Assembly (NCBI GenBank): GCA_030427485.1
Contig: JAUICG010000037.1
Span: 1-44,137, forward strand
Length of the DNA stretch: 44,137 nucleotides
Direction of reading: 5' to 3'
From: Gammaproteobacteria bacterium
GTDB lineage: Bacteria > Pseudomonadota > Gammaproteobacteria > Pseudomonadales > Halieaceae
Shown here: positions 24,069-31,058 of the stretch, piece after piece
Layout: each line of letters starts with the position of its first letter
Numbering within the stretch: position 1 is the first letter of the stretch
Notes under the pieces: model-generated
Database searches by the model: none
What the model was told of the DNA's origin: nothing
The model's input: only the letters and a program-made list of their open reading frames with translations
Made by a program: the position numbers and the translations under genes

Positions 24069-25454
24069 ATGAACCATCCAAAGGCGCTGAGCAAGGAACA
24101 GTTGGCCGCGCGCTCCGTCGGCGAGTCCTACCAGCAGATGCTGGATAAGGAGACTGTACCGGTACCGGATGCATTGCGCGAGAGTACCGATACCTACCTG
24201 GGTTCGGAAAACCTGTCCGTGGATCGCTATTTCAGCCGGGAGTTCGCGGAACTGGAGGAGGAGAAGCTGTGGAACCGCACCTGGCTGGTCACCTGCCGCG
24301 AGTCGGAACTGGCGGACGCCGGCAGCTATTTTGTGTTCGATATTGCCAAGTATTCCATTGTGCTGACGCGCACCGAGGCGGGGGCGATCAAGGGCTTTTA
24401 CAACGCCTGCCTGCACCGGGGCAGGCAACTGCGCCAGGATTGCGGCACCGCGCGCGAGTTCAAGTGCCCGTTTCACGGCTTTCGCTGGAGCCTGGACGGC
24501 GACTTCCGGGGCGCCCCCTGTGAATGGGATTTCCCGCATATCGACAAGGAGAGCTTCGCGCTGCCGCAGGTCCGCGTGGATACCTGGGGCGGCTGGGTCT
24601 TCATCAACATGGATATGCAGGCTGAAGCGCTGGATTCCTACCTTGGCATACTGCCGGAACACTTCAAGCGCTGGCAGCCGGAAAAGACGTTCAAGGTCAT
24701 GCACGTGGAGAAAATTATCGAGTGCAACTGGAAGGTCGCGTGGGAGGCCTTCATCGAGTCCTATCACACGGTGCAGACTCACCCCCAGATACTGCCGTAT
24801 CTCGGTGACTCCAATTCCCAGTACGACTGCTGGGGTGACAACATCAGCCGCACGATTTCGCCGATGGGCGTGGTCAGTCCGCACCTGGAGAACGTCGCGC
24901 CCGACAAGACGGTCAATGACTGGCTGGAGCACGGGGCGTGGCTGACCGATGGTGCAAAAGTGGCCGTGCCCCAGGGAATGAGCGCGCGGCAGTGGCTGGC
25001 GGACTACTACTTCAACCATTACTCCGAGCAGTACCAGATGGACCTGGCCAGCTTCTGCACGCACAGCGAGATCATGGACTCCATTTTGTACTCGGTGTTC
25101 CCCAACTTTGCACCCTGGGCCGGGTTTCATCCCAACCTGACGTACCGCATGAAGCCCTACGGCAAAGACCCGGAAATGTGCACGATGGAAATCATTGTCC
25201 TGATGCGCTACCCCGAGGGCACGGAACGTCCCGCGGATTGCGCGGTACAGAAGTTGGGAAAAGACCAGTTGTTCTCCGAGGCCGAGGGCCTCGAAGGCGG
25301 ACTGGGGCGTGTCTTTGACCAGGACTTCAGCAATCTGAAAATGGTGCAGAAAGGCCTGCATAACCTGCAGTCGGGCGAAGTGGTGCTGGGCAACTACCAG
25401 GAGATTCGCATCCGCCATTTTCACCGCACGCTGGACAAATACCTGGGCGCCTGA
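24069..25454 (+). CDS. Rieske [2Fe-2S] aromatic-ring-hydroxylating oxygenase, alpha subunit
   Basis: Protein of 461 aa. The Rieske cluster ligands are Cys114 and His116 (NACLHRGRQ), then Cys133 and His136 (FKCPFHGF). The non-heme iron site is marked by WKVAWEAFIESYHTVQTH, with His233 and His238 and the acidic residue Glu230 before the first histidine. The C-terminal half is a START-like catalytic domain. The enzyme would add O2 or a hydroxyl group to a ring or side chain, taking electrons from a separate reductase; no reductase or ferredoxin gene is in the window. The start at 24069 has GAGG about 9 nt upstream. It follows the thiolase-fold gene by 16 bp. Confidence 0.92.
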   Translation: MNHPKALSKEQLAARSVGESYQQMLDKETVPVPDALRESTDTYLGSENLSVDRYFSREFAELEEEKLWNRTWLVTCRESELADAGSYFVFDIAKYSIVLTRTEAGAIKGFYNACLHRGRQLRQDCGTAREFKCPFHGFRWSLDGDFRGAPCEWDFPHIDKESFALPQVRVDTWGGWVFINMDMQAEALDSYLGILPEHFKRWQPEKTFKVMHVEKIIECNWKVAWEAFIESYHTVQTHPQILPYLGDSNSQYDCWGDNISRTISPMGVVSPHLENVAPDKTVNDWLEHGAWLTDGAKVAVPQGMSARQWLADYYFNHYSEQYQMDLASFCTHSEIMDSILYSVFPNFAPWAGFHPNLTYRMKPYGKDPEMCTMEIIVLMRYPEGTERPADCAVQKLGKDQLFSEAEGLEGGLGRVFDQDFSNLKMVQKGLHNLQSGEVVLGNYQEIRIRHFHRTLDKYLGA

Positions 25455-25486
25455 GCGCGGCCCGCGTAATCAAGGAGACACAAGCT

Positions 25487-26263
25487 ATGGACGATCTGTT
25501 CAAACCGTTTTCCCTCGCGGGCAAGGTCGCACTGGTCACCGGGGCATCCAGCGGCTTCGGCCGACACTTTGCGCCGGTGCTGGCGCAGGCCGGTGCCCGG
25601 GTGGTACTTGCGGCGCGACGCACTGATCTGATCCAGTCCGTTGCGGACAGCATCAATGCCGGCGGCGGCGAGGCCATTGCCGTCACCATGGATGTCACCC
25701 GCAGCGAGAGTATCGCCGCGGCGCTGGACGCGGTGGAGCCCGTATTTGGTGTCGTTGACGTGGTGATCAACAATGCCGGTATTACCATTCCCAAATTGTT
25801 GCTCGACCTCAGCGACGACGACTGGAACCAGGTAATTGACACCAATCTGAACGGCGTGGCCTACGTCACGCGGGAAACCGCCCGGCGCATGATCGCCGCC
25901 GGCCGCGCCGGCAGCATCGTCAATATCGCATCGATTCTGGCGGAGCGCGTGCAGAAGGCGCTGACCAACTACGCCGCCTCCAAGGCGGCGGTCGTCCAGT
26001 TCACAAGAACAGCGGCGCTGGAACTGGCGCAGCACAATATTCGGGTGAACGCGCTGTGCCCCGGTTATTTTCAGACCGAGCTGAACGGCGAGTGGTTCAA
26101 GACGGCCGCCGGGCAGGCGCTGATCAAGCGCATTCCACAGCGCCGTACCGGCAACCTGGAAGAGCTGAATGGTCCGCTGTTGCTGCTGGCCTCGGACGCC
26201 GGCTCGCTGATGACGGGGTCCGCCGTCACGGTGGATGGCGGGCATGTGCTGTCAGATCTCTAG
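25487..26263 (+). CDS. Short-chain dehydrogenase/reductase (SDR)
   Basis: Protein of 258 aa of the classical SDR type. The cofactor loop is VTGASSGFGRHF (TGxxxGxG). An NAG motif (INNAGITI) and the catalytic Ser-Tyr-Lys set are present: Ser in SIVNIASI, and Tyr and Lys in TNYAASKAAVV. The region CPGYFQTELNG and the end GSAVTVDGGHVLS are typical. It oxidises an alcohol or reduces a ketone using NAD(P). The ribosome site AAGGAG lies just before the start. Position between the Rieske and PPOX genes suggests that it acts on a hydroxylated product such as a diol or a beta-hydroxyacyl-CoA. The exact substrate is unknown. Confidence 0.92.
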   Translation: MDDLFKPFSLAGKVALVTGASSGFGRHFAPVLAQAGARVVLAARRTDLIQSVADSINAGGGEAIAVTMDVTRSESIAAALDAVEPVFGVVDVVINNAGITIPKLLLDLSDDDWNQVIDTNLNGVAYVTRETARRMIAAGRAGSIVNIASILAERVQKALTNYAASKAAVVQFTRTAALELAQHNIRVNALCPGYFQTELNGEWFKTAAGQALIKRIPQRRTGNLEELNGPLLLLASDAGSLMTGSAVTVDGGHVLSDL

Positions 26264-26366
26264 CACAACCCGCGTTCGGGCCAGATCAACGACCAGGTGC
26301 CGGGCCTGTCTGTCAGGTAGACGGCAGAACGGGCGCATACCAACGTTTTAACCAGGGAGAATCCGC

Positions 26367-26870
26367 ATGCAGGGTTATGAAGATGTCACGCTCTATGAAC
26401 TCAGTGACGAGCGCGAGCAGGAACTGCTGAAAAAACAGATAGAGTGCAATTTCATCTGGACCAACAGGGAGGGACACGGTCTCGGCGTGATAATGAACTA
26501 CGTTGCCCGCGACGGCTCTATCTGGCTGACGGCCACCAGCCAGCGCGCCCGCATCAAGGCTCTGCGGCGCGATCCGCGCGCCAGCGTGGTGATTTCCAGC
26601 ATGGGCACCGATATGGGGCCCGGCAAGCAGATCACCTACAAGGGCAGGGTCATCATTCATGATGACCAGGCGACCAAGGACTGGTTCTATCCCGCAATGG
26701 GCGCGATCATCAGCCCCTATCCCGCGCCCACGCTGGAAGCCGCGATCAGGCACCTGGATACGCCGCTGCGCGTCATCCTTGAACTGGTGCCCGAGAAGAC
26801 CATCAAGTTCGATGGCGATGCGATCTCCAGGGCCTCCTACGACGGTAAAGTGCCGGGGCACGAGCACTAG
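26367..26870 (+). CDS. PPOX-class flavin/F420-binding split-barrel protein
   Basis: Protein of 167 aa of the pyridoxamine-5'-phosphate-oxidase-like split-barrel family: a central VIMNYVARDGSIWLTATSQR and ARIKALRRDPRASVVISSMG, then ITYKGRVIIHDDQATKDW. Members bind FMN, F420 or heme and act as reductases or unassigned redox proteins. It is the second member of an F420-associated family (with the LLM oxidoreductase) in this island, but FMN is equally possible. A clear ribosome site AGGGAG precedes the start. It lies between an SDR and an acyl-CoA dehydrogenase gene, with about 100 bp on each side. A precise function cannot be given. Confidence 0.8.
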   Translation: MQGYEDVTLYELSDEREQELLKKQIECNFIWTNREGHGLGVIMNYVARDGSIWLTATSQRARIKALRRDPRASVVISSMGTDMGPGKQITYKGRVIIHDDQATKDWFYPAMGAIISPYPAPTLEAAIRHLDTPLRVILELVPEKTIKFDGDAISRASYDGKVPGHEH

Positions 26871-26967
26871 TCAGGGTCCTGTCCCCCGGTAAACCCCATG
26901 TCCGGCATGTCAGTCACTGCTGGTGTACACTGGCGCTTCCAGAGAGCAATCGAAGGTATCCACGCAA

Positions 26968-28197
26968 ATGGCAATCGACTTCACTTTCAGCCCCGACGTG
27001 GAACAGGCGCGTGTCGCAGTCCGCGACTTCCTGCGCGACACGGTAAAAGCGCGCTATGACCTGCTGAGTGAAAACAAGGACGCGAAACGGGAGGACTGGT
27101 CCCGACTCATCAAGGAACTGCGCCAGGAGGCCAGGGAGCAAGGTTTCTGGCTGCCCCATATGCCGAGCGAAGTCGGCGGCATGGGGCTCGGCGTTACCGC
27201 GCTCGCGGCGGTCTCGGCGGAGGCGGCAAAAGTCCCTTACGGCCCCTACATACTCAATGGCCACGCGCCGGACGAGGGCAATATGCATACCCTGCATCAT
27301 TTCGCCACCGACTATCAGCGGGAGCGCTACCTGCAACCGCTGCTGGACGGTGAGGTGCGGTCCTGCTTCTCCATGACGGAGCCGGAGGTCGCGGGCTCCG
27401 ATCCCACGCTGATCCAGACCACCGCGGTGGAGGATGGCGACGAGTGGGTCATCAACGGCCACAAGTGGTTCACTTCCGGCGCGCGGGGCGCGACGTTCGC
27501 GATTGTGATCGCCCGTACGGACCCGGATGCGAGCGTGCCGCAGGCGCGCAATTCCGCGTTTATCGTTGACTGCGATTCTCCGGGCTTCGAACTCGTGCGC
27601 GACATTGAGACCATGTCCGGCAGCCACAACCATTGTGAAATCCTGTACAGGAATGTGCGCGTACCGAAGGCCAACCTGCTCGGTGAGCGTGGCGGCGGAC
27701 ACAAACTCGGCCAGGTTCGCCTGGGGCCGGCGCGACTCGCGCACTGTATGCGCTGGCTGGGTGAAATTGAAATGGCCCTGGAGATGCTCATCGATCGCGC
27801 CGGCAAGCGTTTCGCGCACGGTTCATTGCTCAGTGAGAAACAGGGCATCCAGTGGATGATGTCGGACAGCGCGATGGAACTCTACGCGTCCAAACTCATG
27901 GTATTGCACGCCGCCTACAAGATTGAAAATGGCATGGATTTCAAGCAGGAGGTCTCCATGGCCAAACACCATGTGGCGAACACGCTGTGGAGAGTGTGCG
28001 ATCGCGCAATGCAGGTACACGGCGCGCTGGGGTACTCCAAGGACTCGCCCATTTCTGGTATGTTGCAACAGGCCCGATGGGCGCGTCTCGCAGATGGCGC
28101 CGATGAAGTGCACCAGATGCGAATCGCCGAGATACTGATGCGCGCATATCAGGAAAGCGGCTCTATCAATGGCGCCGTCGGGGGGCTGCCGTTGTGA
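26968..28197 (+). CDS. Acyl-CoA dehydrogenase
   Basis: Protein of 409 aa. FAD-binding signatures are FSMTEPEVAGSDPTLIQTTA and WVINGHKWFTSGARGATFAIV; the C-terminal helical domain contains QVHGALGYSKDSP and DGADEVHQMRIAEILM. It introduces a 2,3-double bond into an acyl-CoA, using FAD and passing electrons to ETF. I placed the start at MAIDFTF (26968), where GAAGG precedes at good spacing; 45 bases of upstream open frame look non-coding. An SDR, a crotonase elsewhere in the window and the thiolase-fold enzyme could together complete a beta-oxidation-like sequence. Chain and ring specificity cannot be read. Confidence 0.92.
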   Translation: MAIDFTFSPDVEQARVAVRDFLRDTVKARYDLLSENKDAKREDWSRLIKELRQEAREQGFWLPHMPSEVGGMGLGVTALAAVSAEAAKVPYGPYILNGHAPDEGNMHTLHHFATDYQRERYLQPLLDGEVRSCFSMTEPEVAGSDPTLIQTTAVEDGDEWVINGHKWFTSGARGATFAIVIARTDPDASVPQARNSAFIVDCDSPGFELVRDIETMSGSHNHCEILYRNVRVPKANLLGERGGGHKLGQVRLGPARLAHCMRWLGEIEMALEMLIDRAGKRFAHGSLLSEKQGIQWMMSDSAMELYASKLMVLHAAYKIENGMDFKQEVSMAKHHVANTLWRVCDRAMQVHGALGYSKDSPISGMLQQARWARLADGADEVHQMRIAEILMRAYQESGSINGAVGGLPL

Positions 28198-28264
28198 GCC
28201 AACCGCGGCGGGCTGCGCCGGTTTTGGAATACTTATCGCAATGCAACAGCGTGGAGGAAAACGC

Positions 28265-28693
28265 ATGAACGAGAATAATGTCGCATACCAGATGTCCCTC
28301 AGGTCCCGCGAGTGCCTCAAGACCAAAGACAAGGCGCGCTGGCTGGATATGTGGGCCGAGGATGGCATCATCGAGGACCCCATCGGTCCGTCGGCGCTTG
28401 ATCCAGAGGGCAAGGGCCACTCCACGCCGGAAGCACGCGAGGCGTTTTACGACCGCAATATCGCCAACTCGGATATCGAGTACATCATTCACCAGACCTA
28501 CACCGCCCACCTCGAGTGCGCGAATATCGTGACACTCAATGTGGTGATGAACATCGATGGCAAGACCTACAGCCAGCAGGTCAACGGCGTTTTCACCTAC
28601 AGCTGCAATGAACAGGGCAAGTTGACCGCACTACGCGGATTCTGGGAGTTCGACGAAGGGATAGCCTCGTTCAAGGAAATCGACGCCGCCTGA
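28265..28693 (+). CDS. Ketosteroid-isomerase/SnoaL-like NTF2-fold protein
   Basis: Protein of 142 aa with the NTF2-fold pattern of SnoaL-like and ketosteroid-isomerase-like proteins: SRECLKTKDKARWLDMWAED, then GIIEDPIGPSALDPEGKGH and EAFYDRNIANSDIEYIIHQ. Members isomerise or hydrate steroid- or polyketide-like ring compounds. The start at 28265 was chosen because GGAGG is about 8 nt upstream; earlier in-frame codons overlap the previous gene. It is one of three NTF2-fold proteins in the island, which suggests a bulky hydrophobic substrate. The specific catalytic residues (Asp/Tyr) cannot be assigned with confidence from sequence alone. Confidence 0.82.
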   Translation: MNENNVAYQMSLRSRECLKTKDKARWLDMWAEDGIIEDPIGPSALDPEGKGHSTPEAREAFYDRNIANSDIEYIIHQTYTAHLECANIVTLNVVMNIDGKTYSQQVNGVFTYSCNEQGKLTALRGFWEFDEGIASFKEIDAA

Positions 28694-28739
28694 ATCCCGG
28701 GGCCACGCGATCGCCGCGGGTTTTAACGGTGTCAGTAAT

Positions 28740-28761
28740 AAACAGTACGTCCTGACTGTTT
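28740..28761 (+). promoter_or_regulatory. Candidate TetR operator upstream of the late SDR gene
   Basis: AAACAG (28740-28745), six bases, CTGACT (28752-28757), followed by GTTT. Alternatively, read as AAACAGT (28740-28746) with ACTGTTT (28755-28761) across eight bases, it is a perfect 7-bp inverted repeat. It lies in the 163-bp gap before the SDR gene and resembles the repeats at 8122, 13507 and 17117. Confidence 0.45.
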
Positions 28762-28856
28762 TGTGGTAAGGTACCCCCTGGCGAATCAACGAGCACAGAT
28801 ACAGTCCGCTTGTTAAGTGCGAGGCTGCATTCATGGTGCGGGGAGAGACGGTTGTT

Positions 28857-29636
28857 ATGGGGCGAGTGGCGGACAAGGTGGCGCTGATCACCGGGGGCGC
28901 TTCCGGACTGGGACTGGCGTCGGCCCGTCGCCTGGCGGAGGAGGGCGCGACGGTGATCATTGCGGACATCAACCGGGAGCAGGGCGAGGCGGCCGCCAGC
29001 GCGATCGCGAATGCCCGTTTCGAACTGCTGGACGTTTCCCGCGAGGCGCAGTGGATCGCGCTGGTGGACAAGGTGGTGGCGGATTTCGGGCGCCTCGACA
29101 TCCTGCTCAACAGTGCCGGTATCGTACGCCTTGCCAGTATCGAGGAAACCACCGAGGAGATCTGGCGCCTGGTCAACGCGGTGGGTACCGACGGCACGTT
29201 CTTCGGCTGCAAGCATGCCCTGCGTGTGATGAAGGCCGCCGGCAGGGGGTCCATCATCAATATGTGCTCCACCGCCAGTATCCAGGGCGGGCCGCAAATC
29301 TTCTCCTACGCCGCCTCCAAGAGCGCCATACGCGGGATGACGAAGTCCGTGGCTGTGCTCTGTGCCCAGAAAGGCTACGGCGTGCGCTGCAATTCCATCC
29401 ACCCCGGCAATATGCGTACGCCGATGTTGGAAGGCGTGGCGCAGGTCGTGCGGGAAAATGACCCGGCTGCCGCCCAGGCGATGGAGAATGTCTGGGTGGG
29501 TGAGCCCGGGGACGTCGCGAACATGGTGTTGTTTCTCGCGTCGGACGAATCCGGTGCGGTCAATGGCGCCGCTCTCGTGATAGACAACACGACCACCATC
29601 ACGGAAGGCGTGGTACCCGCACAGCCCGCTCACTGA
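28857..29636 (+). CDS. Short-chain dehydrogenase/reductase (SDR)
   Basis: Protein of 259 aa from the start at 28857 (MGRVADK), which has GGAGAG upstream; a start 24 bases earlier is possible but adds only a non-conserved leader. The cofactor motif is LITGGASGLGLASA, the strand end is LLNSAGIVRL, and the catalytic residues are Ser (IINMCSTASI) and Tyr/Lys (FSYAASKSAIRG). It is a classical NAD-dependent SDR, similar in plan to the one at 25487 but clearly a separate enzyme. With its own operator-like site upstream it seems to begin a second transcript with the NTF2-like gene behind it. Likely a hydroxyl dehydrogenation step in the pathway. Confidence 0.92.
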   Translation: MGRVADKVALITGGASGLGLASARRLAEEGATVIIADINREQGEAAASAIANARFELLDVSREAQWIALVDKVVADFGRLDILLNSAGIVRLASIEETTEEIWRLVNAVGTDGTFFGCKHALRVMKAAGRGSIINMCSTASIQGGPQIFSYAASKSAIRGMTKSVAVLCAQKGYGVRCNSIHPGNMRTPMLEGVAQVVRENDPAAAQAMENVWVGEPGDVANMVLFLASDESGAVNGAALVIDNTTTITEGVVPAQPAH

Positions 29637-29683
29637 GTGGTTTATCCAGTAGCGCAGTTCGCTGGCAGCAACAAGGAATGACG

Positions 29684-30196
29684 ATGGCTAAAGAAGCAAA
29701 CGATCCGCTGATACGGCAGGCCCTGATCGACAACTACAACAATTACGCGGAAGGTCTGGACAGTAAGAACTGGCCGATGGTGCGCGCCTGTTTTGCCGAT
29801 GAAGTGCTGATCGACTACGGCGCTATCAGCGCACCTACCGGCGACCCCGCCGTGCCGCGCCGCGCCGATGACTGGCTCAAAATTCTGCAGGGCGTGATCA
29901 ATGGCTTCGATATCACCCGGCACGCCATCACCAATCACCGTTTCCTCGCCTCGGAAGGGCGCGTGAGTTGTCGCGCCTACCTGAGGGCCGACCACGTGAT
30001 TTTTGCCAACCCGGAAGACCCCGCCATCGGGCCGGAGGAGGTTGTCGTCGTGGTGGGGGAGTACACCAACCACTATGTGCAGAGCGACGGTGGCTGGCAG
30101 ATCTGCAAGTCCGAACTGGTGGTGAACTGGTTTGAAGGAAATCTCAACCTGCTGGCCACCGCCACCGAGCGTGCGCTGGCACAGTCCGGCGGTTGA
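29684..30196 (+). CDS. SnoaL-like NTF2-fold protein
   Basis: Protein of 170 aa with an NTF2-fold N-terminal half (LIDNYNNYAEGLDSKNWPM, then VRACFADEVLIDYGA) and a C-terminal strand WQICKSELVVNWFEGN. I chose the second ATG (29684), since AAGGA lies at 6 nt from it and directly abuts the first ATG at 29678. It is the last plus-strand gene of the island and probably co-transcribed with the SDR 47 bp upstream. Members include dehydratases, isomerases and hydrolase-like binders of aromatic and terpenoid compounds. A specific reaction cannot be given. Confidence 0.82.
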   Translation: MAKEANDPLIRQALIDNYNNYAEGLDSKNWPMVRACFADEVLIDYGAISAPTGDPAVPRRADDWLKILQGVINGFDITRHAITNHRFLASEGRVSCRAYLRADHVIFANPEDPAIGPEEVVVVVGEYTNHYVQSDGGWQICKSELVVNWFEGNLNLLATATERALAQSGG

Positions 30197-30240
30197 CAGG
30201 CGATCTGCCGGCCGCCGGACAACCGCAATTCGCCATGACC

Positions 30241-30261
30241 CGGGGCCCGGATCGAGCCCCG
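30241..30261. terminator. Possible hairpin between convergent NTF2-like and DUF2189 genes
   Basis: CGGGGC (30241-30246), nine bases, GCCCCG (30256-30261). It sits mid-way in the 103-bp gap between two convergent genes. No U-tract follows, so termination is tentative. Confidence 0.35.
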
Positions 30262-30299
30262 TTGCGCGGCAGTAGCATCATCCCAGGCCCGGCAGGCTC

Positions 30300-31058
30300 C
30301 TAGTGCACCAGTTCCTTGTAAGCTCGCCATGTGGCGTGGCCCAGCAGCGGAAAGATCACCACCATGCCGATCAGGCCGGTCAGGAATCCGGCGACAACCA
30401 GCACGGCAATCAGTGCGGCCCACACCAGCATGGCCGGAAAATCACGCAGGGTGACGCGTAAACTCATGCGCATCGCGGTACCGGCGTCCACATGCCGTTC
30501 CACGACCATCGGTATGGTAACCACCGACAGTACGAACACCATCGCTGCCAGTACCAGCCCGATGCCCGCATAGGCGATCATCTGGCTGCCGCTGATCTGG
30601 CGGGCGACATCGCCCCAGAGCGTCAACTCCAGGCCCGGAGCGAGGTTTCCCACCAGTCCAAGGTAGAGCGCGCCCGACAGCGCGAACCAGATGACCGCGA
30701 GCACTGCCAGCGTTTCCGCCACCGCCAGCAGGCTGCCCTGCGCCCGTTTGAGCGAAAGCAGTGAGGACTGAAAGTTCGCGATTTCACCTTCATCGCGGCA
30801 GCGCGACAACTCGCAGAGGCCGGCGGTGAGAATCGGCCCCACCAGCAGGAAGCCGACGGCCACGGCGGCGATGAAAAAAGGGTGGCGGCCGTAGGCGAGG
30901 ATCAGCGCACCCAGTACCGAGACCAGCAGTCCGTATGCCAGGCTCGCGCCCCTGTGGTGCAGCAGATCGTCCCAGCCTTCAGCCAGCCAGATAAACGGCC
31001 GCGTGAGGGGCACATTGTGTACGGGAAAGGTATCGACGGGATGACGTGCAGTAGTCAT
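30300..31058 (-). CDS. DUF2189 family integral membrane protein
   Basis: Protein of 252 aa with about six hydrophobic helices. The N-terminus (FPVHNVPLTRPFIWLAEGWDDL), followed by YGLLVSVLGALILAYGRHPF, is the DUF2189 signature; members are found in proteobacteria, often near cytochrome oxidase or respiratory genes, and have no proven function. The start at 31058 has an excellent ribosome site (AAGGAGG, 6 nt away), better than an upstream in-frame codon. It faces the catabolic island tail-to-tail and has no clear link to it. A 701-base non-coding region lies upstream of it. Confidence 0.85.
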   Translation of the reverse strand: MTTARHPVDTFPVHNVPLTRPFIWLAEGWDDLLHHRGASLAYGLLVSVLGALILAYGRHPFFIAAVAVGFLLVGPILTAGLCELSRCRDEGEIANFQSSLLSLKRAQGSLLAVAETLAVLAVIWFALSGALYLGLVGNLAPGLELTLWGDVARQISGSQMIAYAGIGLVLAAMVFVLSVVTIPMVVERHVDAGTAMRMSLRVTLRDFPAMLVWAALIAVLVVAGFLTGLIGMVVIFPLLGHATWRAYKELVH

